Below are positions 1 to 11,290 of a stretch of DNA of 64,000 nucleotides, piece after piece. Every line of letters starts with the position of its first letter. Position 1 is the first letter of the stretch. The DNA is from Tillus elongatus. Lineage: Eukaryota; Arthropoda; Insecta; Coleoptera; Cleridae. The notes beneath the pieces were generated by a model that was given only the letters and a program-made list of their open reading frames with translations, had not been told where the DNA came from and searched no databases. Position numbers and translations under genes: made by a program. Location of the stretch: the NCBI GenBank assembly GCA_964006375.1, contig OZ023270.1, positions 59,960,288 to 60,024,287 of the forward strand, written 5' to 3'.

Positions 1-620
1 CCGGGTTCGTCCAGGTCCAAAACCTGCCAGCGTTAGCTTAAATTTCACCCAACAAATCGAGCTTCCGACAGGAGACGACACCTGCGAGGTAAAACTTTGC
101 TTGACAGATCTACTGCCATCTGAGCGAAATCGCTTGCCCGTCTCAAAGCTCTAAGAGAGATAACCTCTCTCCGAGTTCGTCTGGACCAGACATCCGTCAG
201 ACCCGACACCCACCAGTGCTAGACTCAAGGCGACATCCCATAGAGCCCCGCTCCCGAGCATCGCAGAAGCGAGGCCGTCTGTCCGTTCCAAAGCACACAG
301 TGGGGGCCCCAAACTCCGGGTGTTTACCACTCGTCAGAGTTGTCAACCCCCTCGTCTAGACACACGACACCCGCCAGCACAACCCAAGGCGGCACCCATC
401 CGGAACCCCACTCCCGAGTAACAACCAAGCACTGGCAACCATCCATTTCAAAGCCCAGAGTGGAGGCCTCAAAATCCGGGTATACATCACTCCCCAGAGA
501 TATCCACCTCCCTCCAGGCCCACATGAACAAGACCCCCGCCAGTGTTAGATTTCAATTAGTCGCCTTTTACGACAGGCAGGAGTTACCTTGGGCCTATTC
601 TTTTAGTTAGTCCCCTGACC
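1..620. repeat. Degenerate ~165-bp satellite units
   Basis: About four diverged units with recurring blocks (a 'ctggaccagac' type block, 'cgccag' and 'actcaaggcg') spaced roughly 165 bp apart. The same blocks recur much better preserved at 41.7-42.6 kb. The array ends in a 'tagtcgccttttacgacagg' block; the array at 42.6 kb ends in a similar 'cgcctcttacggca' block, so the two loci share a 3' border. Short open frames on both strands here look incidental. Confidence 0.6.
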
Positions 621-654
621 CACAAAGTGCTATGCACAAGAGGGCGAGGAATTT

Positions 655-999
655 TTGTATTCAAATGTCAGTGACGACAAAGCCTGGGCGCAGTACACGA
701 CACCAGAGACACAAAGAACAGTCCCGTCAAATTCGCAGAAGCTGAAAAAGTTTCAACAAACATTGTCTGCTGGCAAAGTGGCGGTGACTGTGTTTTGGCA
801 CAGCAAGGGTGTATTGTTGTGTGAGTCTATGCCTACTGGGACAGTAATAAACGCTGATCGCTACTGTCACACATTGACGAACTTTCACAATGCAAATAAA
901 AGCAAAAGAAGGGGTATACTGACGATGGGAATGCGAACTCATCAGGATAACGCCCGTCCCCACACCGCCCGTGCAACCAATTCGGATGGGACAATGTAA
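655..999 (+). pseudogene. mariner transposase fragment
   Basis: Middle to second-catalytic-site part of a mariner (DD34D) transposase. Visible motifs are a decayed first aspartate motif (DDKAW where active copies have DETW), YTTPETQR, SAGKVAVTVFWHSKGVLL, NADRYCHTL and the second aspartate motif HQDNARPHTA. The N-terminal helix-turn-helix part and the C-terminal PPYSPDLAP-type motif are missing. It abuts a second mariner relic on the opposite strand, so this is a rearranged remnant and not a functional gene. Confidence 0.85.
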
Positions 1000-1004
1000 A
1001 GTAC

Positions 1005-1730
1005 TACTCCTCCAGAAGGCATATGACTTTGTTGTTTGTTGAAAATCATTTTAGTTTCAAATGTTCCTTGAGCTTTGGGAATAAATAATAAGTCTGATGG
1101 TGCAAAATCCAGAAAAAATGGTGGGTGGTCAACCAATTCACAATTCATTTTATCGATTGTTTGCAGGGCAATCAACTACTTGTGAGCAAGAGCGTCGTCT
1201 TGAATAAAAGTGCACACCTTTCGTTAGTTTTCCGCGAAGTTGGTGCACAATTTTCTCGCGATATTTAGTTAGAAACTCACTATATTATGCTCCTGTGACG
1301 ATTCAACCTTTTTCTAGAAAATCTAGCAGAATTAGCCCATATTTGTCCCAAAAACCTGAAGCAAGAATTGTGAACACAGAATTCTTTGAGTCGTGGAGAA
1401 CTGGAATGCTTCCACTCATTTGATTTTATTGCTCTTAAAAGTCTTCTGCAACACGGCACTTTTTCTTCGACATTGTCTAACGAGCGTGCTCCTGATCCGC
1501 ATTTGTGCATTTCGGAATTAATTTTTCCCACAGCTTTCTTATTCCCAAGTCGTGATAAACAATGTGAAACACATGTACCCAGGAAATGTGTAATGTTCTG
1601 CTATGTTTCAGCTAAATTCATCAATCTTCGAAGATCATTACATGAATGGGATCAATGTTTTCTTGAAGGGCTACAGAAATTGGTTTTCTAGGACAGTTGT
1701 CATCTTTGACATTTGATCACCCTCTTTTAA
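1005..1730 (-). pseudogene. mariner transposase relic, several frameshifts
   Basis: Reading right to left, the minus strand gives a mariner transposase in broken frames: a linker with PRKPISVALQENI, a QEHARS...VEEKVPCCRRLL stretch, NEWKHSSSPRLKEF, then the second catalytic motif TFIQDDALAHK near 1185-1215 and the third-site region HPPFFLDFAPSDLLFIPK near 1090-1140. At least two frame changes and stops occur. The motifs differ from the adjacent plus-strand mariner, so it is a different subfamily and a separate insertion. Confidence 0.75.
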
Positions 1731-3670
1731 ATTCCACAACCAAGTTTTTATTAGTAGCATATGAAGAACACTCCCCACCAAAGGTTTCTACCATATAAGT
1801 AAAAATTTCGTTGCCTGATATCCATTTGAAAAATAAATACTTAATAAACTACCCAAATCTCCTTTTTATCAAAATCTAGATTTTTTTCAGACATGCCTTT
1901 TTCAAAAAATTCAGTTTTGTTGCTATTCAATTCTTGGACGTCAAACTTTGACAGCTTATTTATAAATCATAGTTGTTGTTGTTGTTACCATAGCAACTAA
2001 ATTTAATTTTGCTTACTGAAAACTTTCTAGGCTAACTAGATATCAATATACCCCCGTAGTGAGGAAGTGTCTAGAGAAGTGATGATTTAGTGGATGTGAA
2101 AATTCTAAATTAATGCAAATTTTTGCTTTTTGAAAATGATGTTTAACCAAGAGTTTAATTTTAATTTGATATATTTGGTTAAGTGCCACATCAAACAAGA
2201 TAATTCCACTACTAGAAGTAATGCCCCTCTAATGAAAAGTGACGGCTTCCCTGGTGCCAGTTCCAAGCCCCGAAAAAGGAAAAGGGGTCTTCTTCTAATC
2301 ATGCCTTTATTTCAACTGGTTTGGGGGTATGTTCTTTTTCCTGTTTAATCTTTCTGGCTAACATGTCTACCTTGTACTATCAGTCAAATTGTTTCCCATT
2401 ATGCTTTCTTAAAAGACTCAAGTTAAGGGGCAAGGTAACATGCCAAAGTCGGAATGGCCACAGGGTAATAAGTGACAGTGAATGTGTCACTGGGGGCACT
2501 AGGCACCCCATGGACATAACAAATAAAAATAAAAATAAAACTAAGAAGACCATTTAAGCGCTAAAAAGCAGATGGATGGTGAGGTGGATATGCCAGTAGC
2601 AGTCACAAGAGTCTAGGTAGGTGCAACTTAGGTTAGTTTTCCAAAATTGCTTTAAAGATAGGATGTTGCCAAAGCGAACAGCTAGACAAGTGAGAAAACG
2701 AAAATTACTACTGATGAGGAGGTGCACAGCGTCTGACTATCAGGGGTTTAAAAAAAAATTACAGAAACTTATCCTGGAAGATTAGGACTACGTAAGAGTC
2801 AAAAAGGCTGTAATCCAAGAAAACCTGATCAGATTTCAAACAAGTCAAACAAAAGTAACATACCCCAAGAGGACCAAACAAACGCACAAGGAGAAACAGG
2901 TGACGGACAAAGGAGGGGAAAAAGCCCCAAAAAAGACGGCGCCAAGAGGAAGCCACACTACCGAGTGCAAAATGTAGAAAGAAGAAGGCCGAATATAACG
3001 AATATGCTTCAAAGGGGTCCTCACAGCACATAAGGTGGCTATCGTTCTGGACTCAGGACAGTTTGTCACCCACCATGATGAGGCTAGTACGACTCTTTAG
3101 GGTTCCATCACAAAGCACCAGGAAGTTCCTGCAGATGGATGTCAAGTGTGACTTGCTAAATGCACACATAGGCCAGAATACCTCCTCATGGTATATACTA
3201 ATACAATAAATGCAGAATGACATTGGGGGGCCGTTCCCCGCTCTGGCCATGAATCGGAGGAAGCCTCATAGCACTAGAGTGAGATCAAGTACCAGGGCTA
3301 CATACATGCACTGTCTACGTCACAGACAAATGTGGATAAATGCTAGAGGCCAATAGTGAGATTGGGGGTCTATAGAAAAGTAAGTCTCTGGAGAGCAATA
3401 TGAAAAGCTCCAGCTGACAAGAGGACAACAGAGGAATGTTACAATGGACAAAAAATCTATGGAGGAACTAGAGAATGTACAATGGTGCCCCTTCTCCACA
3501 GACTGAAAGCTACATGAAGGAGCCTCTATCCAGGCTATGGACTCTATAAAGAAGATAAACCTGGACAGAGTGCTCATGGGAGCGTCAAAGTCATGGTGAC
3601 AAAGGCCAAATGGGACAGCCCTAAATATATTCTAATCTAAATCATATTACTTTGGTATGTACGTTGTTGT
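1731..3670. other. No recognisable gene
   Basis: AT-rich DNA with no motif I could assign. A purine-rich stretch at about 2740-3620 has somewhat more balanced composition and might be an old LINE or unique DNA, but no reverse transcriptase, endonuclease or zinc-finger motif is readable on either strand. Confidence 0.4.
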
Positions 3671-3673
3671 ATA

Positions 3674-4020
3674 AGGCCCCGGTGGTCCGTTGTTAAGAAC
3701 GTGTACCTCTGAGCCCAAGCATACTGGGTCCGATTCCCAGTAAGTGACCCTTTCACTTGTTCAGTACATACTGTAAATTTAACATCAACCAAGGTTCTAG
3801 CAATGTGTCTGAGCAAGTTGAAGGTCTGCACGTGCCAGCCTTCGGAGGGGGGGGGGGGGTGTGTAAACCGTCGATCCCGTGAATTACGCGATCTTGGACC
3901 CGTTAACGATACCCGCCCTCATTACAGAGGTTCGGCAAAATTTCCATGATAGTGGGGTGAAACTGGTCTCTGGTGTCGGTAAGTCTCCATAGCCTAGGAG
4001 ATAGACGACGTTAAAAACAT
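3674..4020 (+). repeat. tRNA-derived SINE, diverged copy
   Basis: The head 'cggtggtccgttgttaagaa' resembles a tRNA A box region and 'gggtccgattccca' resembles a B box (RNA polymerase III internal promoter). The body continues with 'tttaacatcaaccaaggttc', 'ggtctgcacgtgcc', a G-run, 'aggttcggcaa', and ends 'gacgttaaaaaca'. The whole 340-bp unit matches the copy at 33.0-33.35 kb block by block, which defines the family. It lies just downstream of the MTMR-like exon, in what is probably that gene's intron. Confidence 0.75.
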
Positions 4021-4128
4021 GGCGCATTCTATACGCCACTTTAATTTGACTCAAATGATCCGATTGCAAAATGCATTCAATCACACAAACTATACCATAG
4101 ATAATTAAAAATGAGCTACAATGATTAC

Positions 4129-4430
4129 CGATAAGTTCTGGCATCTTTACATCCTATCTGCAGGTAGAACAGGTCTCGGTGCTCGACAACTTCCAACAAC
4201 CCCAAAGGTATATGGTGCTGTAGTTCGCCTATCAGTAGGTATAATCTGTACTTGGTCAGCACTATTACTCCATCCACAGAATGTCCATAGTGCTGGACAC
4301 GTTCACCAGCCAACAGAGTGAAAGGCAGATCGTAACTTGGTTCAGATTCGGGCAGTGACTGTAACACTTGGAGATTACAGTCATCGCAAACGGACGATGA
4401 GTTTGATCTTTGATCGGGTATGTCCATAGC
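4129..4430 (-). CDS. Myotubularin-related (MTMR3/4-type) PH-GRAM exon
   Basis: A single internal exon of a probable host gene. The frame reads FTLLAGERVQHYGHSVDGVI, then LTKYRLYLL, IPLGLLEVVEHRDLFYLQIG and CKDARTYR. This follows the PH-GRAM pattern of MTMR3/4-class lipid phosphatases (GE-V--G----I-L--YRL, PL--I--VE-RD-F-L-I-CKD), enzymes that act on phosphatidylinositol 3-phosphate at endomembranes. The PH-GRAM domain binds phosphoinositides; the catalytic domain would lie in later exons. The exon is framed by an acceptor (polypyrimidine tract then 'ccag', just right of 4430) and a donor ('cg' then 'gtaatc' at 4128). The exon is 302 nt and ends in a split codon. Neighbouring exons are not visible here. 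Family assignment is from remembered motif pattern. Confidence 0.72.
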
Positions 4431-5306
4431 CTGGAAAAAAGGAAAATGATATAAAAACTGAACCATGCATACAACTACATCAACTAGTTACATCGAAGAA
4501 TAAGATATGCTAGATAAATATGGTCAATATAAAAGAAAAAGACAGGTTTCTTTCTTATAAAACTTATTGGTCTGTTATATTCATATCTGCCATACACTGC
4601 CGTTCACAAGTGTTTTGAGGTGCGAGTTATTTATTAATTCAGTGAAATAAAAGCGCCATTCGGCTGTACTTCTAGCAGAGGGCGCTTCGGCATACATCTC
4701 ACGATTTTGATGTAGAGTGCGCAGCTCAAAGCAGCAACGGCGGAAGGTATGTAACAGACGTGGCTATGACGGGCGAGTTCGTTTAATCAGTTTTTCTGAT
4801 AATGCCTTGTAACGCTTTAAATCTCACCCTCGTAACTACACAACTAATAAAGTAAATGCAGCAATTTTGAAAACACGTAGTTTTTGACAGAGAATATAAT
4901 TTTCAAAAAAAGTATACCTTTCCATTTGACATTTCAAAGTTGTCGCCCGCCATTCAAAATGTGGAGAGGGCGTAAAACTCAAAAGTTTGTTAACCTGCCA
5001 CTGGTGATATAGATTGATTTTTGGTTTACACTATGTGGTGTACTGTAACTTATGTAAGCTTCAATCTTGAGGTGCCCTGGTAAAATTCATAGCTGCAGTG
5101 GTTTTGTCGGTTTGTTGAGTGTTTGCTGTTTTTTTTTCTATGTAAACTTCCCCGTACATGCTGTCCGGGGGTTCTAGGTGGGAGGGTGTAAGTAATTGAT
5201 ATAGTTCAGAAATTTTGTTATGTAGTGGGGACAATGAAATTTCAATTCGTGCAGCTATCGTGTCTAAATAAACGTCCTTGCACACTAAAGTACGTTCGGT
5301 CTATAA
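4431..5306. other. Probable intronic/intergenic DNA, CTCF-like site
   Basis: No gene motif is readable. The sequence 'ctagcagagggcgct' at 4672-4686 matches the animal CTCF core (CCASYAGRKGGCRS) at 13 of 14 positions. A possible exon end 'cggaag' before 'gtatgt' near 4746 on the plus strand is too weak to call. Confidence 0.3.
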
Positions 5307-5336
5307 TTTTATTATTATTATTATTATTATTATTTG
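5307..5336. repeat. (ATT)n tract, 3' target flank of the Dong-type LINE
   Basis: A short ATT repeat (TAA in the other register) directly borders the 3' end of the minus-strand LINE. Another 77-bp tract borders its 5' end at 7897-7973, consistent with insertion into a TAA microsatellite. Confidence 0.75.
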
Positions 5337-7895
5337 ATATAAGCGTTACACTTTCTCAGTATTACTACTGGAAACCTTTTGACCAACCCCCCGCGCGCGA
5401 CATTGGGGTTCGGCTCGGTAGATGGGGATGAAATTCATCATATCCCATTATGTCGATATTATTATTACAGTCTGACTTCCGGTGCTTCAACACAGCAGAC
5501 GTGTTTGAGGTCGCCACTTAACTGAGGAATTTTTGGACTATGTGACATGTCTGCAGCAGAACCGCCCTCTGCCCCACGTTGAGGATGTTATTTGGTAATC
5601 CGAGTTCCTTCAGATTTCCCATGAAATTTTTGGTGACTATTTCTTCCGCCGACATTACGAAAGGATATATAGCCACCTTCTGGAGCTTCCATATGTTTTT
5701 TATTTCATATGCCAAGTTTTCATACTTGGTGATCTTTTCAATTTCAGTTTTCTGAATGTTATGGGACAGCGGTACAGCAATGTCTATGATCACAGCAAGC
5801 CTCATCTGTTTGTTTATCAGGACAATGTCTGGCCTATTGAAGTCCACAGTGCAGTCCGTTATCATGGGTCGGTCCCAGTACAGGAGAAGTCCGCCGACTC
5901 CAGCACCGCCTCCGGAGAATACTTGTAGTAAGCTGGTGTTGTTGACGGGCTCAGGAGGCTGTATTTCAAAGCGATTTGTTGATGGATGATCTTGGCGAGC
6001 TGGTTATGTCTGCCTAAGTAAGCTGAGTCTGAGAGAGCAGGACATGCTGCCATGACGTGTTCAATGGTTTCTCCAACAACTGCGCATTTTCGACATTTAT
6101 TCACCACTTCTAATTCAATGCTTCTCGTAGTTTTTATAACCCTATGCTGAATGGCCATCACAAAACCCTCTGTCTCCGGGTAGAGTTGCCCCTCGACCAA
6201 CCATATAAGCGAAGAGGTTTTATCAACACTATCCGCCTGCAGGTGCCTGGGGTACCTCCCATGCATAGCCTGGTCGCCCCACTGGGCTACGCCATCCTGG
6301 TCAGCCGGGGTGTCCAACTCATAGTTGTGCTGACCCAGCCTAAGTGGAGTACAATCCTTATCCTCGCACACCACCAACCTCATCAGTTCATCCTGCGATG
6401 CAAGAAAACGTTGTGGCATGTTTCTTTCTTGTTTAAAACAGAGGTTCTTTCCAAGGTGTATACAGTCTTCTAACAGATGAGTTGGTGTGAAGGCACCGAA
6501 ATTTCGTAAGAAGCCTTCTCGTGAGTCTGTCCAGTTCATCTAAGTCGGTGTTAGACCATTTGACAACTCCAAAAGAGTATGTCAATACTGGTACCGCCCA
6601 TGAGTTGATAGCAGCACAGAGGTTACCTCCGGGAAGCTTAGTATTTATGAGCTTCGTGACTCGCTTCCTATACTTCTCCTGGAACTCTCGCTTTAGCCGG
6701 CTATGGTCCACACGCTGGTTTTGCGGACACCCTAGGTAGCGGTATGTCTCCTCTGGCGGTAGTTTTTCTATATCGCAGAAGGGATGTGGGTCACCTTCAA
6801 CTGCCCCTCTCTTGACGTTAATTATAGCACATTTGTCGAGTCCAAACGACATTTTTATATCATTGCTAAAGATTTTAACAGTATTAATCAGTGAGTGGAG
6901 CTTATCTTGTGTCTCAGAGTATAATTTAAGATCGTCCATGTATAATAAGTGGGATATTCTTATTCTGTTTTTCATATTTGGCCTATACCCGGCTCCAGTT
7001 TTGTTTAGGGCAGTCGACATGGGGTTCAGTGCCAATCAGAACCACACCGGCGACAGGGAGTCCCCCTGAAAAATGCCCCTTCCGATCCGCACTTTTCCAC
7101 AATTTTTATTGGTCATCCATATGTTTGCTATCCAAGTACTCATGAGATGTTGAAGGACGTTTCCGATCCTTGTGCAGATCTTGTAGATTTCAAGTACCTT
7201 GTTTAACCAATCGTGGGGTACAGAATCAAATGCTTTGCTGTAGTCGATGTAGCATACATGTAGATTTCGCTTTCTTCTCTCGGCTTGTTTTAGTACTACA
7301 GCGTCTATTGTTAGCTGATGTTTGCAGTCCAAAGATTCTCTAAGACATCCTTTCTGTTCCTCCTCGAAGATGTTGTTTGTTAGACAGTGTTGATATATCT
7401 TTTCATTAATTAGGGAAGTGAACAGCTTGTAGAGGACTGACAGGCAGGTTATTGGTCTGTAGTTTTTGGGTTCGTTTGCATCTCCTTTTTTGAAGAGCAT
7501 GAAAGTGTTTCCTTCAGTGAGAAATTCGGGAACTTCATCTGGGTTGCTCAGTGCTCGGGTAAAGCAACGTGAAAGACTCTCATGCGCGCCAATCAAATAC
7601 TTAAGCCAAAAGCTATGCAGCCTGTCAGGCCCTGGAGCCCTCCAGTTCCGAGTTTTCCTTACGGCGGCAGTCACCTCAGCTGGTGTAAACGCTCTCACCG
7701 ACATCTGGGGCAAGTTCACATGCACGTCCTCCACGTCCTTGATCCATGATGCAGGCCGATTAAAACCGCCTGCTTTTGCCCATATAGTGCTCCAATATGT
7801 GTTGAAGTTGGAGGAATCGATGCTAGATGGAGCCTGTAGGTTCCCATTGGCCTCAATCTTTCTCAGGAACTGCTTCTGATTGTTTCTGAATTCAG

Positions 7896-7896
<1 letters not shown>
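5337..7896 (-). mobile_element. Dong/R4-type LINE (restriction-like endonuclease), 5' truncated
   Basis: A non-LTR retrotransposon whose domain order is reverse transcriptase, CCHC knuckle, then restriction-like endonuclease, as in the R2/R4/Dong group and not the APE-endonuclease LINEs. It sits between (TAA)n tracts on both sides. Dong of Bombyx is known to use TAA repeats as its target, so both the coding content and the site point to the R4/Dong clade. The 5' end is truncated: the open frame runs straight into the AAT repeat. The 3' UTR is about 5337-5517. Confidence 0.8.
5518..7878 (-). pseudogene. Dong/R4-type RT-endonuclease ORF, nonsense and frameshifts
   Basis: Reading right to left: RT motifs NWRAPGPDRLHSFWLK, KNYRPITCLSVLYKLF, the motif A aspartate in YIDYSKAFDSVPHDW, GIFQGDSLSP, and the motif C box LLYMDDLKLY (YMDD, near 6930). 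C-terminally there is a CCHC knuckle CRKCAVVGETIEHVMAACP near 6040-6100 and the endonuclease signature RPDIV followed about a dozen residues later by IIDIAVP near 5800-5840, which fits the (K/R)PD...D/E motif of restriction-like endonucleases. One in-frame TGA lies at about 7036-7038 where a cysteine codon (SPLWFC type) is expected. Frame changes are needed near 6500 and 5870. The copy is dead. Confidence 0.8.

Positions 7897-7973
<77 letters not shown>
7897..7973. repeat. (ATT)n microsatellite at LINE 5' border
   Basis: About 25 uninterrupted ATT units. It forms the 5' flank of the minus-strand Dong-type LINE and most likely represents the target microsatellite. Confidence 0.9.
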
Positions 7974-7975
<2 letters not shown>

Positions 7976-8384
7976 TAGTTCTGTTAAATATTTCTATACT
8001 GTAAGCCTACGACTTGTGCATAAAACATAATTTTAATAAGCTATATCCAAAATTGTTTGACAACTGCATACCAAATTTAACCAACTTTGAATGAAACAAA
8101 TTTACAGTTTGCTTGCATGTCTTCTGATGCCTTCATTCTAAATAAACGTTGATCTATTCCTAATACTGTTTTGGCATTAATTCCTTCTTAACGACTTACA
8201 TTTTCCGCAATTGTGAACTTTGTACAAGACCAGGAATTACAAGTCACTTTTGAATGTCCAGATATGGATAATGTTAACGGAATTACATTAACACTGAGAA
8301 TTCCTTTTAGAGCACGTTAACTTTGTGTTGCTCAGAGTTGGTAGTGCCTTGTTGAATGCTCGTTCAATGTCGGGAAAATGCAGC

Positions 8385-8640
8385 CTTCGCTACTTCCCCG
8401 TTATACAGAGAGTGTGTGATTCTCCCAACAAAGTTATTCAGTGCTAACTCAGATTTGCCAGTTTGGTAGGCATACTGGTGGATATTAAGGGGGTTAGTGT
8501 TTAAGACATTTCGCCTGACGTGTTCATCCAGTATTCTTTCTAATCGCTTAAGAAGGAATGAAGTTAAGCTGAGAGGTCTCTACGATTTAGGTTGGGGATT
8601 ATTAAGTCCCAATTTGGGAATATAGACTGGCCTACTCATC
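8385..8640 (-). pseudogene. I/R1-type LINE reverse transcriptase fragment
   Basis: The minus strand reads VYIPKLG, then RPLSLTSFLLKRLERILDE, HVRRNVLN, IHQYAYQTGKSE and a fragment ending LYNGEVA. This is the RT palm segment typical of I/R1-group LINEs (IPKPGR..KSFRPISLTSFLLKTLE and YQ.GKST.TAL). One stop replaces the residue before RPLS. It is short, 5' and 3' truncated, and not continuous with the Dong-type LINE to its left. Confidence 0.7.
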
Positions 8641-9390
8641 GTCCAGCTGGATGGCATATAAGTCCAAACCAAACTTGCTCTCTACAGTGTAAAGAGGAAT
8701 GAGATAACCTCCAGTCCGATTCGACTTACAACTCGAATCAATCCGTCTTCTCCTAACGTCTTGAATGGCTGAGTATTGTTTAACAGCACATTTAACTGCC
8801 ATATTTTCAGAACACCCGCCACTCTTAACTGTGCGGGCGTTTATATCGTTCCCCGGCGGGTTTGTTTCATTATTCAGAAACAAGCAATTTGGGAAATAAG
8901 TATGTGCTCTAACGTATGAGCTCTAACGTTTCTTTCCGTGTCTCTGAAAAGGAGCCATCCGGTCGTTTATCAGAACACGGTCGCGTAAGATAATCTTACG
9001 GATGCTGGTGATGCAGGTTACTTTGCTTTTTTAGGTGCAACACACTCCTTATTCACATTGCAAATAATTCAGCTCTCTCTCTCTCTCTCTCACGGAAACG
9101 CTAAACTTGGCAACATAGCTGATGCCACAATTGAATCCGACAGCCTCAATAAACATATGTGACAAATTTTCATTTTTCCCCTAATGTAACAAACTTTAAT
9201 TTTTTTCATCAAGCGGTGTCTGAAATTCGAGGCCGTTCTCAGAATTTTGTAACACAGTACACAATAATAAGGTTTAAAATAAAATGTATTAGTAAAATAC
9301 TAATAAATAACAAGTGTGTATACCAATCATAACTTTTATCAGGCACATAGCTTGCACTGCAGTGACTATGAATGATGCATTTTCAATGGA

Positions 9391-9988
9391 AAAAAGTTTG
9401 AGGCGCAGCAAGTGCGTAATGGTAGTAAATTTTTATTAAATCCTTCAAATTTGAATAACTCAATTTTATATAAACTTAGACAGTTGGATTTTGGTATGTG
9501 GCAAGGTCTTTCTCAAGGCAACATATCCACCAAATTTCATTAAAATGGCTTTGCAATGTTTTGAGAAAAATTTTTTTTCGAAAGAAAACTCAAAATTTAT
9601 ATAACTCAATTTCCTATAAACTCAGAAAGTTGAGTTTTGGTATGTAGTAAGGTCTTCCCCGAGGCTATATATGCACCAAATTTCATTAAAATAGATTTGT
9701 AATTTAGAAAAAATTTTTTCGAAAAAAAAACTCCAAATTTTCCCGGAAAACCTTGTTCAATTTTCTTGGCTAACGAACTCATCCAAACCATTAATAAAAG
9801 AAAGGCACTTGCCAAGTTTCATCGAAATCGGTTAGTTATTTTTTTAGTTAGCGGTTATAAAAACTGAAACTGACCCCGGATATGGGTTCTAGGAGTCCTA
9901 GTTCGCGCTGATTTGAAATTTTTTTTGCAAAATGTCACCATCGATACCTCTCTATTAGTGATTTTTTTTTAAATAAAAATTCACTAAA
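9391..9988 (+). mobile_element. Helentron/HINE-like element, copy A
   Basis: It starts with an A-run followed by 'ggcgcagcaagtgcg' and 'ggtagtaaat', and ends with the family 3' block ('gaccccggatatgggttct', then a hairpin ending 'aaaaattcactaa'). Between them are two degenerate internal units built on 'gaaaactcaaaatt', 'cccggaaaacc', 'ggctaacgaactcatcc' and 'aaatcgg'. No protein is encoded. The ends, central low-complexity core and 3' hairpin match non-autonomous Helentrons (HINE/DINE-type). Confidence 0.6.
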
Positions 9989-10379
9989 AATGCAGCTTCC
10001 ACATGTAACTTACACAATTATGTATTTTGTAATAGACCAAAGTTAATTTAGGTCTGTGCTGGTTTTATTTGATAAAATGCCATTGAGAGTGAAAGTAAAT
10101 ACATACATAAAAACCAAATGTTCTTTCTATTGACATTAACAGTCAAAGCAAATACAACTATAATATATGAAGATTATAATAAACAATGTTTAAACAATAT
10201 AACGATTAACTATATACCTAGATACGAGGTCAATCTAACAATTTCACGATAGAAAATATACAATTGAATTTTTTTAATGCTTCTTATTAAGACTTCTTTC
10301 GATGGTAAAAATGAGTCCCCCATCCACTTTCTGGGACCTTGTCAAATAGTCTTACAATATCAACTCCTTATTTAAAAGA

Positions 10380-10566
10380 CCAATGGAGTCTGAGCAAATG
10401 ATTTTTAATTTTTTTTTGAAAGAAAACTCAAAATTTTCCCGGAAAACTTTGTCCGATTTTCCTGGCTAACGAACTCATCCACGCCATTAATAAAAGAAAG
10501 GCACTTGCCAAGTGTCATCGAAATCAGTTAATAATTTTTTGAGGTATCGGTTGGATACATACATAC

Positions 10567-10655
<89 letters not shown>

Positions 10656-10790
10656 ATATAAAAATTGAAACTTGCCCCGGATATGGGTTCTAAGGGTCCT
10701 AGTCGCGCTCATTTCAAAAAATTTTTCTCACCATCGATACCTCTCTATTAGTGAATTTTTTTAAATAAAAATTCACTAAAAATACATTTT
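10380..10790 (+). mobile_element. HINE-like element, copy B, 5' truncated
   Basis: It contains the family core ('cccggaaaactttgtccgat', 'ggctaacgaactcatcc'), a (TA)n tract at 10569-10652, then the 3' block ('ccccggatatgggttct', 'ctctctattagtgaattttt' and the closing 'aaaaattcactaa'). The 5' terminus 'cgcagcaagtgcg' is absent. Confidence 0.6.
10569..10652. repeat. (TA)n microsatellite inside HINE copy B
   Basis: Uninterrupted TA dinucleotides at the fixed internal position that carries a TA tract in nearly every copy of this family. It is therefore an element-borne microsatellite. Confidence 0.95.
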
Positions 10791-11049
10791 AATTGTGAGT
10801 ACACCGTTTATTTCACAGTCAGGCCGAGAAATTCTGACGTTTACCTCGTCATTTTAAATCGTTGTATAAATTATTCATCGCAAATGTTCTCTACTGAACA
10901 CAATAACAATCAAACAAAAAATTTAATCTCCAATTTATAAGAAATTGCGTTATTTACTAGTGGCGATTTTGCCAAAGAAGACATTAAACGGGATTTTTAA
11001 AACAGGGGAAAATATTTATTTTTAAGATTCACCATTTTCCTCTCTTTTT

Positions 11050-11290
11050 TAGTACTATTAGAATAAAACAAAAAGCAGAATCACCCCAAAAACCACAAAA
11101 ATGAAAACAGATTTATGTGCCAGGTGAGTTTTTCGACAAGGAAATTGTATTCATCAGTAGCTGTCGCTAGGTTGTTCAGTTTAGCGACAGCTACTGATGA
11201 AGACAACTTCGTTGTCGAAATACGTGTCTGGTGCATAACTCTGTGTTATTATTTTTGTAGTTTTTGAGGTTATTCTGCTTTTTGAGTTTC
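11050..11290. ncRNA. Inverted pair of hammerhead-like ribozyme motifs
   Basis: A long inverted repeat centred near 11172. The right arm (plus strand) has CTGATGA at 11194-11200, one extra A, a perfect 6-bp stem (gacaac/gttgtc with ttc loop), then GAAA and 'tacgtgtc'. The left arm carries a decayed version on the minus strand. Both arms continue outward through related 'attctgcttttt' sequence. The core matches a hammerhead (CUGANGA, stem II, GAAA, UH) except for the one-nucleotide insertion before stem II. Similar arrangements are known at Penelope-like element ends. Activity is unproven. Confidence 0.5.

Noticed and set aside
2759..3250. Possible old LINE or exon on the minus strand
   Set aside because: The composition is suggestive but no conserved motif could be read.
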